Below are positions 24,901 to 38,889 of a stretch of DNA of 64,000 nucleotides, one piece after another; position 1 is the stretch's first letter, and each line of letters starts with the position of its first letter. Origin of the DNA: Saccoglossus kowalevskii (taxonomy: Eukaryota > Hemichordata > Enteropneusta > Harrimaniidae). The stretch spans positions 128,783 through 192,782 of the forward strand of contig NW_003131856.1 in the NCBI RefSeq assembly GCF_000003605.2, given 5' to 3'. Position numbers and translations under genes: made by a program. Below the pieces are notes generated by a model. That model made no database searches and was not told where the DNA came from. It worked only from the letters and a program-made list of their open reading frames with translations.

Positions 24901-27900
24901 TAGTTGATTCGATTGGTTGCCTAGCAAGTTCATGTAATAGTTCACTCAACGAGCCACGCGGAATCAAACCGTCAGGCTAGCAAGTCTGCAAACGTCGCCA
25001 CCAATACTGCATTTCTGATCACAGTTTGCTGCATGGAAAAGGGTAAGCAGAATTATGTTTAAACTTTTCAGGAAACGTTATTTCAAGCCCATTGAATTCA
25101 CCGAATCAGTTTGAACATTAATTACGCAACGTCAGATACGTATTGCAGTGGACGTTGTCTGCTTGTTGACGTTATCAATTCAGCTGCCCCCAAAAGAAAG
25201 AAATAATCAATCTGTTCTTAACAATTGTTACAATTCACTTCCTTGGCTGTAGTTTGGTTTATCCGCGATTCGCACGCAATTTCCAAGACTAAGACCCGGC
25301 AAAACACCCACTTATAAGTCCCTTATAGTTATTATCACGCCACTCGAGTGCTTCTGTGTGTGTCGTGCTCGTCACGTTATTGGCGCGTTATATTATTCGC
25401 CGTAACAAATCGCGGAGATGACTGTTTTTTCACTGTAAGTATTCCCGTCATTTCATATTATGCGATACATTGTATTTACAAGAAATACTTGTATGTTTTC
25501 ATATACTCTCTGTATTCACAATTATTTCAATACGAATTAATTTATTCGCTAATGCATATGATGTTTGATATATTCAATCGTGAATGATTCAAATTCGGAT
25601 GGGAGATCCGTCAATGTGAAGACGTTGGCAAAGCAGCGACTACTGTCTATATTTGTATGCACATTTCCGGAAACTAAATAATGACGTAAATATAAATACG
25701 GAAATGATGTGACTGCTTTTGACACTGTTGGCAACTAGCTTTGATTGATTGTTGAACTGAAGTGAAGTAAGGTGAAGATGACATACTAACAGATATATGT
25801 AATCGGGTTCTGTAAATGTCATTTCCGAATCACTTGCGTCATTCACGTTTTTTCTTAGTTTCGTCGTGTGTCATTATATATAAGTATATTGAATCCTTTA
25901 AAAAAATGTATTTCTCAAAAATATGATCGAAGATAAAAAATATGAATAAATTGTGTAAATGTGTCTAATGTCCACTGTCTCGCATTTGTCTAGCTTCCTC
26001 TTTAATCCCACTTCTTAATCCAGTAATAGCTATAGGGAGAGTCATCATACTTTAGTGCGTAGTGGGAGCATCATTTTAAATATCCAAGTCATGTTCGACA
26101 GCAACTCCGTAGTGGGCTTCACCGCCAACTGAGAATATGTTCGGTACATTATACTTTACATCTAAAGCCTCGTGTATCTATGGGTGATACATCGCCAGAA
26201 GAGTTCGCGTTTCCTCTTAATGGGTTAGAAGTTTCGATAATTAGAGTTTATTTGCGGAGATAACATGTCGTATTGCTAGAAGCAATATTGACATTTATTT
26301 TTTAAATATCAATCCTAATTTGAGCAATAGCATACGGTTTCTGTCGAACACTATACGATTTCATCTGCCAAATTACTGAATAAATATAGATCGAATGTTT
26401 TTTGGGATTTTGAAAAGTACTACCTTATTAAATTTAAGAACAAGTTTTACTTCAATGTCAGCGAGCGTAGCGGAACGGGTTTATCGACTAAGAATAAATT
26501 TGTTTTGTGTTCTCCCGTGTATATATAACACGTTGATTCTTTGGTGAAATTGAGTGAAATATAGTTCGAACAGATGCAATGTATTCGAAGAATTCAGCTC
26601 AATGTAGCCTGACAATTGCTTTTTGTAATATAAATTATTATAATAAATATTATTCATGATACTAACTTTAAATTCATCGTTAAGTACCAGAGATGACATT
26701 TTGTGGTAAACGTCATCAGTTGTTGTGAATTACAGTACACATAATTCTTTGACAGCAAATCACAAACAAAGTATTTGTCGATGGGAACACTCCGCAAGCA
26801 ATCGTAGGAAAGCCACCCAGCAAGAAAGCAATACATTAGTTAAAAAACTGTTTCACATGGTCGTATTTGTATCATTGATAATAAAAAAAGGGTCAAGTTT
26901 GACACTGTGAAAATATTTATACCTATTTCCACTTATTTTCTGGGGTTTGTCTATATATAATTCATAACCTATATTCTAGTATTGACAATCTATCGTTATT
27001 AATAAAACTCGTCGAAGCAAGTTTATCATACATAGTTTAGAACCTACGTGTTATTTTTGTTTCATGTCTGATCGATACGAAAATCAAATATTCAGTTCTT
27101 TTTTCCTTGTGCTTTGTTCTACTTCAATAAATTAATATTATTATCAGATATCAGTGTCAAGTATATATAATTCAGAGCAATTACTTGCATATCTAATGGT
27201 TAGTATTATTGTTTTGTGTTTAAATCAATGGATTTAACAGTATCTCTCGTGAGAAAGATATCAAACCGGTTGTATTAAATTCGCATTTGATATAATTATG
27301 CGATACGTGACAATCAATAGAAGAGTTGAATAGTGTATTTTAGTCGATCAAATAAAATGCAGAAATCTGTTTTTTGACTTAAATATATTCAAAAGAGTCA
27401 AAATCAAGAAAATGACTGATTTGTACAATATATATTTCCGATTTTGCTCATAGTCTAAAGACAATAGAAAAAGATTATGTTGTCTTTGGAGTAACATCCA
27501 AAAGGAATTGCTAAAAAATGTTCTCTGTAGTTTTCATTGGAAATACATTCAACATAATAATGTAAAGAACATTTGCAACAACAGGGGAAAAGAAGATAAA
27601 ATTGATTTGTGATTCAGTCATTCTCTGACAGTTACTAACCATGCTGCTATAATAACATATACATCATCTGAAACAAGTACAGATGCTATACAAATGTATG
27701 TTTAAAACGTTTCCCTATTGTACTTTTTTACATTTTCAGTCACACAAATAATTGCGCAGGATGTTCGTGATGCTGTAGGCTAGTTGATCGCTATTATTTA
27801 CAAGAAAATAACTACAAACATGCATCTGGCAACGGGTTGTCGGTAGCATGTCTATCATGTAAAACAAATCAAGCAAAGGGGTTTAAGACAAATATGGCTG

Positions 27901-30900
27901 AAACAGTATATTGAACATTGAACTCCAGTTGTTAGTATTGTGTAGATACTGAAAATGACTAATGACAATCTTATAATTAGAACTGTTAAATATAAAAAAC
28001 GAACTTTTTTACATTTTAAATTTTTTCTACATTTTAAACTTAATTCAATCTTGGACATGATATCATCGTTTAATATCTCAACATTACGAATCTCTCTAAA
28101 AGAAATCTTTCACATCCAACCAATTTTGGAGACGACTAGTATATAATGTTTCGCTTTCCCCTCTTGTAAAACATGGTTGAAAGTGTGCATGCGCAATAAT
28201 TGTATCGTTATACACACATTCACGCTCATCACAAGGAGAAAAAACACTTTGCTTATCGCATATTGCACCGTTTACTCTTTTCCGTTGGTTTGAAATATCA
28301 GTATATGCCTATCACTTATGTTGAGATGTATTCAGTTCAAGCGATTATTAAATGAATTTACTATTTCATGTCAACAAACGTCGTCTTCATTAGGGAGCGC
28401 AGTCAAATGGTCGAATTCCATGCATTTATTTAATATAAAGGTGGTGACATGTCGCATGTTATCGCAGTCTGTAACATGTGGATTACAAAAAGAGGGTTAC
28501 TAAGTTCATTGAACAACAACGCCGAGTGCAACCGAATGAATTAGCATAACTGGTGTATATTTCAACCCTACAATAAATAGTTGAATCCAAATAAAGTCAC
28601 GCCCTAATGACAAACTGTCGTCTGGGAGAGTATGCCAAGATGTTTTCTTGTCAAATAGGCGTATATATAAGTTCAATATTATTGGAAAAACTGCACGTTG
28701 TGACTCAAGACCATGAAATTGACAGTTTTCATAGTTGAAGTTGTATGTGGAAACAACACATGGAATACAAATATACACCGTTAAAGCCGCTAGGTAGGCA
28801 TTTATAATGTCATTTTAGTTTCTAATGTTTGTCCCTGGTATATTCTGGCTGTATGTTAATCGTTACATGACGCGAAACATCATTCAGTGCACAGGATTGT
28901 TTAGATTCAGCTTTTACTAAATTACAGCGAGGAGAGCACAGAGTATGCGTACCATTTGTACTGAGAGGCAGACTGAGTCTATTGATCCTCATCAACTACA
29001 TCTTGGATGGACAGAATTCAACTCTGTCAAAATGTCACCGACTCTACCGCTGTTAAAACTTGTAAACACGTAATGTATTTCTAATCGGTAACACTGTAGA
29101 TACTGCATAGTAGATAGTAATAGATAGTAACTTCCGGTCGAGACAATGGCGTTCTGTGATCGGATTGCACCCACATACCGCCGACTGTTTAATATTTTGT
29201 GAGTTCTGATACAACACCACTCAACTCTTCGATATTAATAACTCTATTTACTAAAACACGCTTCAGATGTTAGTTGAGACGTCGATCGAATTGATGACAA
29301 AATGCATCAGACCGTACAGACTATGCCAATAGTTGGTAAAGTAATACGCGACATTTTTTTTAAGATCTCGTAGCTTTTGGCCATTTTGTGTTCATTTTAA
29401 TCTCTAAAATATATCAACCATTTTCAGACATTCGGGAGCAGATAGCATTCAAACTTGTTAGCATTTAGCATCATGTAGTCAGCAAATGTTAATTCACCTA
29501 GATGTAATAAAGTAAGATAACTAAAGATATCACATTGTTCTCATTGGATCTACTGAAAATAAAATTGGTGTAATCACATTAAATTAAATTTCGCATTGCA
29601 CGGTTTTTCTACGCCAATCCGTCACAAATTTTTGATGATTCGTCAGTCCGCGAATGCTTGGACACCTTTCATGACATTCATATCGCCGTACCATCAGTCA
29701 AAGAACAAATATGTGACGCGGCACTCCTAATTACCATTTCACATAGATCATCTATGGTAAGTCTTTTCACACGTGTGGAACCGAGGTATATTTATACTTC
29801 CTCTTCATGTGATACAACAACCAAACATAAGTTTGCAATACTTCCTTCGTTAGTTACGTCATTTGCTGAAATAAATACTCCTATGAATTAATGTAATATC
29901 TGCAATGATTGTGGTGTAAGATATCAACACAAACCAACCAAAACACGAGCAGCATTTAAAGAAAATGTCTGGCAATTGTTTGATGAATTTAGTTTTTTGA
30001 TGAACTAAATAATTAAACGCAATACCATGATGAAGTAGTCGCACGCAAAATTTTGCCGGAAGTCGTGCACTGGAAGAATAAGAAGGCCATGTTGTAATAG
30101 ATTATGCTGCTTTCTTTGTTTTAGGTGACATAATTATGTGCATCAATGTGTAGTTCTGAAAAATATCGAAAATATCATTCCCTTTATTCTTCACGTCATT
30201 GCAAACCTTCATATCTCATATAGGTACCATGACATATACGTATATCCAACATCATTGTGGGTGAACCAGTTATCCCAAATGATACGACAGTTATGTTGGA
30301 GTTTGTGCACAGTAAACTAGATGATACCCATGATGTTCTGCTTCATTTTATGTTTTGCTATTGTCTGTACTATAAACGTATAATGCGAAATTGTTTTAAT
30401 GTAGAATATATGTGAGCATATCCATGTATGTAGCTCGCTGACTTGGCAGTGAATGACTTGTTTGTTTATAGTGATATAATGACATTGTTTTTAAATTAAG
30501 TTAGAATTGTAAACAAATTACATTCACCTTTGGTCTCGGTGGTCAGTTACATTGTAAGTATGTTTGTCACAGAATAACTCACTGAAATCGTACGAACAGT
30601 AAAATGAAACATAGTAGAGCAAATATAAGTTGATGACTATTGGAGGAAAGTTCAATAAATCGTTTTGCGAGTCGATCACAATATGATGCTTTGACATAAT
30701 GCTCGTCTCAAACAGCCGGTAGGTAATCATATCAGGTTAGCATTGAGGAGAAGTTATTTGATTAATATGTGAGGAAGAGATGGCGTTAAAGTATACACCA
30801 ATCACTTGTTTGTTCTCTGTGTGTGTCGCAAACAGCTGATATTACTTTCATACGTGAGCGTGGGTGCTATTTTATAGTTACGGATAAAAATAAAAACATA

Positions 30901-31846
30901 ATTGGACTTCTCGCATTTCGGTTTTTCGAGTCTACTATTATGTAATCAGTTGAGTCTTGCATTGACGTGTTTCTTTCGAATTCAGTGAATGTATGATTTT
31001 TGTTCCTTTGACTGGCTTCTCTAAAATTACTCAGTGGACTGCTGGCTGATACGTGCCCGTTCACACGTGATTGTTGACTTACCAGTGCGCCATTCCATCC
31101 AAAGTGAGAGGGATTCAGACGAGGTAAATGCTCTTTGACAAGCGTATTCTCTCTATATTTGTTTAGGCGTTGTTTATAATTTATATAGTAATGATAACAC
31201 GAAATCGCATTTATGTTCGATTTGTTAGCTCATATAATTCACACATGACATTTTAAAAAACAAAACTGATAATCCCATTTTTATTTTACGTATTCGCTTT
31301 CGCTTCCAGGCAAGTAAATCTGGAGTTGTTTTCGCTTTGTTCACTTGGAATACAAGGTGAAAATGTCATTTATTACTCCACCCTAAAGCGGGTGTAAGCA
31401 ATACCAATCTCGGGAAGGCGACGGGGTAACGCTTTATTATACGTGTATGATTAACTTCCATATCCAACCTATCTAACAGCTCATCTTAGTCGAGTACTAT
31501 ACGTTCCAAGTCGAGCGGGTTCCACTCATTCTTCGTCACACCATCCTTGGTTGTTTTACTTCATTTGAGAACTACAGAAAATCGCGTTATGAGAAGCAAG
31601 TCACATTAAGCTTCTCTTTTTTTGACATTTTTTTTTATTACTCATAAAAAAAATACAGAACTAAAGGAAATAAATACAGAAATAAATAATAATTTACGCT
31701 GTGAAAAAGAATTGACAATTCCCTTCAAAAATCTGCTATAAGGAAAATTGAAGCAAAGATTTAGACAACATTTGATTATTGTGTCAACATCAGAGAAGTT
31801 GCGCCTTCAATATAAATGAAATTTATAATCATTCTAAATCCTCGAT
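21918..31846. other. Intergenic, no recognised gene
   Basis: It begins with the presumed VPS33B 3' UTR (AATAAA at 22751 and 23002). I found no ORF over 100 residues, no conserved protein block, no RNA gene and no clear repeat. A GCATGCGCA motif lies at 28187. A short ATG with a good donor (ATGGAAAAGG|GTAAGC, 25035-25044) has no partner exon that I could find. Confidence 0.6.
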
Positions 31847-32062
31847 TACTGTAAAAAGATTAATTATTCACTGGGTTTTAATTTTTCTTATTTCGCTGAC
31901 TGGAAAATGCGCTAAATTAAAACCCAGTGAATATGTAAAATTGAACATGCAATACATTACATTATGTAAATGATAAAACCGTGCATTTAAAACCCACTGA
32001 ATATGCCTGAAATGGTAAATCAGTGAAATTTGAACCCAGTGAAAATTAGTCATTTTACAGTA
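31847..32062. mobile_element. Palindromic MITE, family 2
   Basis: TA-flanked, about 215 bp. The left end CTGTAAAAAGATTAATTATT, then CACTGGGTTTTAA, mirrors the right end, where AACCCAGTGAAAATTAGTCA precedes TTTTACAG. Inner copies of AAACCCAGTGAATATG and AAACCCACTGAATATG add further symmetry. The outermost bases CTGTAAAA are shared with family 1, suggesting a common transposase. Confidence 0.75.
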
Positions 32063-33223
32063 TTATTATATTTTTCTAGAGGGAAAGAGTGAAAAGTTTC
32101 TTATTCATTTAACATAAGCTGACTCCGCCGTGAACAAGAATATCTAACTGTTCGCCTAGTTAAAAATGTGCGATTGCGTTTTGTCGTCGAATTATATTTG
32201 ATGTAGATGGGTACACGCTATCACCCTACGAGCATCGCATGGAAATGTTTCTTAAAAACTACAGTTAGGTATAAACAAAATTGTCGCTATATGTGCTGTA
32301 CGTGGATGGATTATGTGTAAATGATCTTATCATATACCTCGGAATGTGTTCAGCAATTTTGATTTTGTATATTCAAAACTAGAAGTGGTGGTAATATAAG
32401 GTACACGACAGGGTTGTATTGTCACGGTGCAATTGTTTATTATTTCAAAACACTGTTTAGTTGTTTTTCTAAAAAAAAAAAACAAATAAATAATTCTTCC
32501 TGAACCCACGGGGAATGGATATCGCCCCCACTCAACCCCGTCACAATCTCTGTAAAATTGTTTTATTGAAAATTCGAACGCACAGCGTGGCAACTTTACA
32601 TCGACGTAAATGAATTTAAAAATAACAAAGTGTAAACTCTCCTTGAAAGGAAGGTATCATCACTGTCGTAACTATTACGTAATAGCGTAAAGAAGGGGCA
32701 ATACCAGCGAGCAATTGTGAAGAATGTCGTTAGTGCATTGGCGTCCTAGACTAAATTTGAGTGCCACAGTCAACTGTATTTAAGTTTATTTTATTTCAAA
32801 GCTGGAAGGCTCGCCAATGTTTATCAAATTGTTAAACTTACTTGTATACGATGGGTACTCCAAGTATGTTGCATGGTTCCAACATGCGCCAACAAGTTTA
32901 TATGTATGTATATTATTATGACATTTTACATGATTCACTACTGCATTATTGTTTGACTGAAAAATGAAATGAAACATAGCCTATTTACGCATCTTGTAAG
33001 CATCGCTGGTGTGGGTTATGAAATCGTTATATCTTTTTTAATTGCCGGGCGAAACTTACACCGACGTAACTTTTTCTAGTGAGAGCACTTGCATACATAT
33101 ATCACGAATTACGTAATCGCACTCGTGTCCCAGGTGCCCCTAATAGTCATATAAGCACTCGTCAGTATATAGCGTAGTCAGTTAATTCATGGATCTATTG
33201 TGATCTGTAGATCTATGTCAATT
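32063..33223. other. Intergenic, nothing recognised
   Basis: Unique-looking AT-rich DNA with no coding signal or repeat that I can support. Confidence 0.55.
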
Positions 33224-33393
33224 GGCGAAAGCGGGAGGGTCGCCACATGCGCACGCGCGGGAATTGAGTCCCAAGCGATGATAACAACGCACGCTAAAAA
33301 CGCAAAAAAGGCTCATGTGTAGACGCTTGTTTGTGAAGAATGACACGCTATGGCCATATGACGCATGCGCAGGTGACAACACCCCCGCTTTAA
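33224..33393. mobile_element. TTAAAG MITE, subfamily A, copy 1
   Basis: About 170 bp and aligns throughout with 55390-55554: GTCCCAAGCGATGATAACAA here, GTCCCAAGCGACGGTAACAA there. The right end GACAACACCCCCGCTTTAA is an inverted repeat of the left end (GCGGGAGGGTCGCC). Both ends carry CGCATGCGC-type sequence. The left TTAA has decayed. Confidence 0.82.
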
Positions 33394-34655
33394 TTGAACT
33401 ATAATGTACACACATATAGCACAGGTCGGATAATGTACGGAGTGATACTTTGCTTTGACCGACTATTATTTACATTAGAGCACACATCGTGACGTACACG
33501 TCATGTTCCCATGTGAGTATGTATAACCGTATCGCCTTCAGCTACTTCGTTGCTCTTGGAAACTACCACTTCATTACAAATTTGACCTGAAAAAAAAAAC
33601 AGTGGTAGAGCAGGACTTTGAAGGATTTTGGAAGTTTACCAAAAGTACAATAACGCTTTTATGTCTGATGTATACCCACTAGTGAAAGACATCGTCTAGG
33701 GGATTTAGACAACATATACAAAAATAAATAATTTTCTAAATACAATTGTTTGTGTAGGGGGTTTAATTTATCGCCAATCACAAAGACAATTTGATATAAC
33801 TTGCCGAAACTCTACAGTCGGTGTAGACAATGTGTTGATAGATGACCAACGAATAACTGCGCTACCCGCGTATCCATAAAACTAGCCAAGTGGAACGCTT
33901 ACGTCGACGTTTTAAAGTATGTTTACTAATCTAAGAGTTGGCCAGTCTGGAACGGCAGTGTGTGGATATATGTTGATTACAGGCAGCGTGCAGCGTGTGG
34001 TCTAAAACACGTTCTGACACTGCGTACTCTGCTTTCGTTACCCGATGGAATTATCGCTAACATGGGGTCGACATTGGTGTTACAATTCAATACGATATAA
34101 AATGACGCTAAACCCCCTGGACACTGAACAGATATAAGGTAGGAATTGATATGGATAAACTTTACCATTTTCATTAGGAATGTGTCGTGGTTATATGGAG
34201 TACGCGTTAGTATGCAAACTATAGTCCGCCATCCCGCGCAAATACAGAGAGCTTTGGGCGATTCAACTTGTGCGTTCTGAAGAACAATGACTGTACTGTC
34301 CCCCACCCCTCTCCCCCGCCTACCGCATATATTTAACTGTCATGTTGTGAATGTTATGTTCCCAAACACGTCATTCATGACGTAGTAATGGCTACGTGCG
34401 CGATTAATGCGACCTCGACACTGTCGATAATTCAATAACAGTACTATTTAATGCCATAAGTAATAGTTAACGGTATACACGTTGTTACACCTTTGTTTGA
34501 AGTTCCGTGTATAGTCATACATTCGGCTTGAGACAACAAAATGTGGTTTAAGGCTAGCCTTTGAGTGGGTGGCTCACTGTATTGCCTGTTGTATACAGTA
34601 ATACCCCCGGTGACATAAACACACCCACACACACACAGGTCTCTCATGAAAAGTG
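33394..34655. other. Intergenic, CpG-containing, no recognised gene
   Basis: A 109-codon minus-strand frame (33977-34306) lacks any recognisable domain or splice partner and is treated as chance. No other supportable feature. Confidence 0.5.
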
Positions 34656-34880
34656 CAGCAATTAACTCAAATTTAAATAACCCTTTATTCAGTTAAGTTT
34701 AAGTTTAATTAAATAACTGTCTATAGAAATGAAATTTAATTACAGTTAATTAAGTTCAATAAAAAGCAAATAACTATCTGTATTCGACTTCATTATAGTT
34801 TAATTAAACTTTTTCTAGGTAAAATCAATGCAGTTTAACTTAAGTGTAACCTAAATTAAGTTTAAATAAATTGGAAATGT
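34656..34880. repeat. AT-rich imperfect inverted repeat
   Basis: Built from TTAAGTTTAA-type words. The left part (AATTTAAATAACCCTTTATT, AGTTAAGTTTAAGTTTAATT) is mirrored at the right (TTTAACTTAAGTGTAACCTA, AATTAAGTTTAAATAAATT). It may be a decayed MITE or simple low-complexity DNA. Confidence 0.4.
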
Positions 34881-36169
34881 TAACGGGATAACACCGTATC
34901 ATTCTAAGCCCTGGTACCAATATATGCATTTCTTAGAATGAAATTTTTAAACATGTTAACACATTGGGAATGCTAAAATCCGTCTAACTTTTACGTTAGG
35001 CAATCACTTGTACCGGTATATTAATGAATTAATTCACTTTTCATGTAATTTCATTTCTGTGCCTAATCATATGGTTATAAATCTCCTATTGATCGTCATA
35101 GTGGTCGGCCAATAGAAACTTGGTTGAGGACAACTCTATTGTGTAAATGGCTGTTTTCTTTCAGTTCGTTTTAGACTAGATTTTGTTTCAAACGATGATG
35201 TCGTTATATTTTTTAAAAGGTTTTTTTCTCTCATATGTATGTTGGAATATTTCCTTTTTATTTTATTTTCAAAGTTTTCTAAAAGCAGTTTTTTCCTAAA
35301 ATCTCCCCGACCAAATGTTTGTAATGGTCAAAGTATACCACCATATGCATATTCACGGCAAACGTTGACATAACATACATGTCTGCCTACGCGTTCCGTC
35401 TTCGATCTCATAAACATGACCTTTAGGAGAGCAGCTCAATTAAAACAGAAATGAATCCTATTTGCGGAATCACCATCTTTAAATTGTTTTTAAGGAATCG
35501 CTATGTTGAGTATGTGGTAAGGGATCGACCATTTAAAATCGTGAGGGATTGAAAGGTGTAGCATAAAAAAACATATTGGCACATTAAAAATCAATAAAAA
35601 TGTACAGACAAAACCATGATGTAAAATGTTTAACCCCCAAATAAACCGTAAGCTGACTGATCCACTAATACATAGATTTTGAAAAAAAATCTTAACTAAT
35701 CCTACTCAAAGAACAGCAACGCTCGATGGGGAGCGAATAAAGTAATATAGTACTATAGCAGGGGTCTCTTCGCCACTCCATAGACATGCGTCAGCAACAT
35801 GTCGGTCTCGTTCAACATAATACAGTTTGGATTCAGGGTAAATACACATACTTTTTAGAAGCGTATGTGAAATCAACATGGGTATTCGGCATCTTTACAG
35901 TACTATCAATTCTTTTCTTTGCCCGGGAGTGACAAAAATAATGCTATATTTCTGTTTCTGGAGTTTATAATTTGCATAAAGTACGATATCAATACAAGTA
36001 AAAACAACTCCCTTCCTCTGGCGCTTTAAACGGCTGTAAAGTCTTGATTTTGTCTACTGTTTCACTATGAAAACCATGCGTTAGAAGTTAATGGGAACTA
36101 TGTAGATATAACAAATCACATATAAAACTGTAAAATTTGGAATATATCATTGTTATCGCTTTAACTTGT
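34881..36169. other. Intergenic, nothing recognised
   Basis: No coding signal, repeat or RNA that I can support between the AT-rich inverted repeat and the satellite flank. Confidence 0.5.
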
Positions 36170-36469
36170 AGTATAGGATTGTAACTCGCTGTAAGATTGT
36201 AACTAACTGTAAGCACATTGTAATACTGTAATACCATGCAATAATGCAATGCACTATATGATTGAAACACACCGTACGACTGTAATACACTGCATGACTA
36301 CAATACGTTACAAGATTGTAATATACTTTAATACTATGATCTACTTGAATAGTGTACATAAATCTATTGTTTGACTGTAATACGCTGCAAGACTTTAACA
36401 CACTGTACGACTGTGACACATTACGTTATACACCGTACTACTGTAACACACTAAGACTGTAATACACTG
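36170..36469. repeat. Left flank of satellite: diverged 18-bp monomers
   Basis: Successive 18-base words such as ATTGTAACTCGCTGTAAG, ACTGTAATACACTGCATG and ACTACAATACGTTACAAG follow one another with occasional length slips. Monomers are individually diverged and show no 72-bp periodicity. This is the expected picture of an old array edge. Confidence 0.85.
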
Positions 36470-38889
36470 TAATTTTGTTATACGTAATGCACTTTAAGAC
36501 AGTTATATATGGTACGATGGTAACACATCGTAACGCTGTAATACACTGTATGACTGTAATACACTTTAAGACAGTTATATATAGTACGATGGTAACACAT
36601 TGTATGACTGTAATACACTTTAAGACAGTTATATATATGGTACGATGAAAACACATCGCAACACTGTAATACACTGTATGACTGTAATACACTTTAAGAC
36701 AATTATATATAGTACGATGGTAACACATCGCAATACTGTAATAAACTGTATGACTGTAATACACTTTAAGAAAGTTATATATGGTACGATGGTAACACAT
36801 CGCAACACTGTAATACACTGTATGACTATAATACACTTTAAGACAGTTATATATAGTACGATGGTAACACATCGCAATACTGTAATAAACTGTATGACTG
36901 TAATACACTTTAAGACAGTTATATATAGTACGATGGTAACACATCGCAATACTGTAATACACTGTATGACTGTAATACACTTTAAGACAGTTATATATAG
37001 TACGATGGTAACACATCGCAATACTGTAATACACTGTATGACTGTAATACACTTTAAGACAGTTATATATGGTACGATGGTAACACATCGCAATACTGTA
37101 ATACACTGTATGACTGTAATACACTTTAAGACAGTTATATATAGTACGATGGTAACACATCGCAATATTCCATTGCAATATGTTGTAATACACTGTATGA
37201 CTGTAATTCACTTTAAGACAGTTATATATAGTACGATGGTAACACATCGCAACACTGTAATACACTGTATGACTGTAATACACTTTAAGACAGTTATATA
37301 TAGTACGATGGTAACACATCGCAATACTGTAATACACTGTATGCCTGTAATTCACTTTAAGACAGTTATATATAGTACGATGGTAACACATCGCAATACT
37401 GCAATACACTGTATTACTGTAATTCACTTTAAGACAGTTATATATAGTACGATGGTAACACATCGCAATACTGTAATACACTGTATGACTGTAATACACT
37501 TTAAGACAGTTATATATAGTACGATGGTAACACATCGCAATACTGTAATAAACTGTATGACTGTAATACACTTTAATAAGACAGTTATATATGGTAAGAT
37601 GGTAACACATCGTAATACTGTAATACACGGTATGACTGTAATACACTTTAAGACAGTTATATATAGTACAATGATAACACATCGCAATACTGTAATAAAC
37701 TGTATGACTGTAATACACTTTAATAAGACAGTTATATATGGTAAGATGGTAACACATCGTAATACTGTAATACACTGTATGACTGTAATACACTTTGAGA
37801 CAGTTATATATAGTACGATGGTAACACATCGCAAAACTGTAATACACTGTATGACTGTAATACACTTTAAGACAGTTATATATAGTACGATGGTAACACA
37901 TCGCAACACTGTAATACACTGTATGACTGTAATACACTTTAATAAGACAGTTATATATGGTAAGATGGTAACACATCGTAATACTGTAATACACTGTATG
38001 ACTGTAATACACTTTGAGACAGTTATATATAGTACGATGGTAACACATCGCAAAACTGTAATACACTGTATGACTGTAATACACTTTAAGACAGTTATAT
38101 ATAGTACGATGGTAACACATCGCAATACTGTAATAAACTGTATGACTGTAATACACTTTAAGACAGTTATATATAGTACGATGGTAACATATCGCAACAC
38201 TGTAATACACTGTATGACTGTAATACACTTTAATAAGACAGTTATATATGGTAAGATGGTAACACATCGTAATACTGTAATACACTGTATGACTGTAATA
38301 CACTTTAAGACAGTTATATATAGTACGATGGTAACACATCGCAATACTGCAATACACTGTATTACTGTAATTCACTTTAAGACAGTTATATATATAGTAC
38401 GATGGTAACACATCGCAATACTGTAATACACTGTATGACTGTAATACACTTTAAGACAGTTATATATGGTACGATGGTAACACATCGCAAAACTGTAATA
38501 CACTGTATGACTGTAATATACTTTAAGACAGTTATATATAGTACGATGGTAACACATCGCAATACTGTAATACACTGTATGACTGTAATACACTTTAAGA
38601 CAGTTATATATGGTAAGATGGTAACACATCGCAATACTGTAATACACTGTATGACTGTAATACACTTTAAGACAGTTATATATAGTACGATGGTAACACA
38701 TCTCAATACTGTAATACACTGTATGACTGTAATACACTTTAAGACAATTATATATGGTAAGATGGTAACACATCGCAATACTGTAACACACTTTATGACT
38801 GTAATACATTTTAAGACAGTTATATATGGTACGATGGTAACACACCGCAATACTGCAATACACTGTATTACTGTAATTCACATTAAGAC
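36470..38889. repeat. Satellite core: 72-bp higher-order units of four 18-bp monomers, about 33 copies
   Basis: The unit is 72 bp and divides into four 18-bp monomers, each a variant of TGTAATACACTGTAAGAC: one ending TGTATGAC, one ending TTTAAGAC, a divergent AGTTATATATAGTACGAT, and GGTAACACATCGCAATAC. Copies are typically only a few bases apart. Recurrent variants are a 3-bp insertion (AATAAGAC), TTTGAGAC, CGCAAAAC, and one 15-bp insertion near 37168. Since 72 is divisible by three, long frames stay open on both strands (up to 657 codons); the changes between copies show no amino-acid constraint. Confidence 0.95.

Noticed and set aside
25035-25044. Short first-exon candidate ATGGAAAAGG followed by GTAAGC
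   Set aside because: No partner exon or protein match could be found; such donors occur by chance.
33977-34306. 109-codon minus-strand ORF
   Set aside because: No recognisable domain, no splice partners, and amino-acid use expected of random sequence.
36438-38411. 657-codon minus-strand ORF as a repetitive Tyr-rich protein gene
   Set aside because: It is a by-product of a 72-bp satellite whose unit length is divisible by three; the opposite strand is equally open, and unit differences are mostly amino-acid changing.
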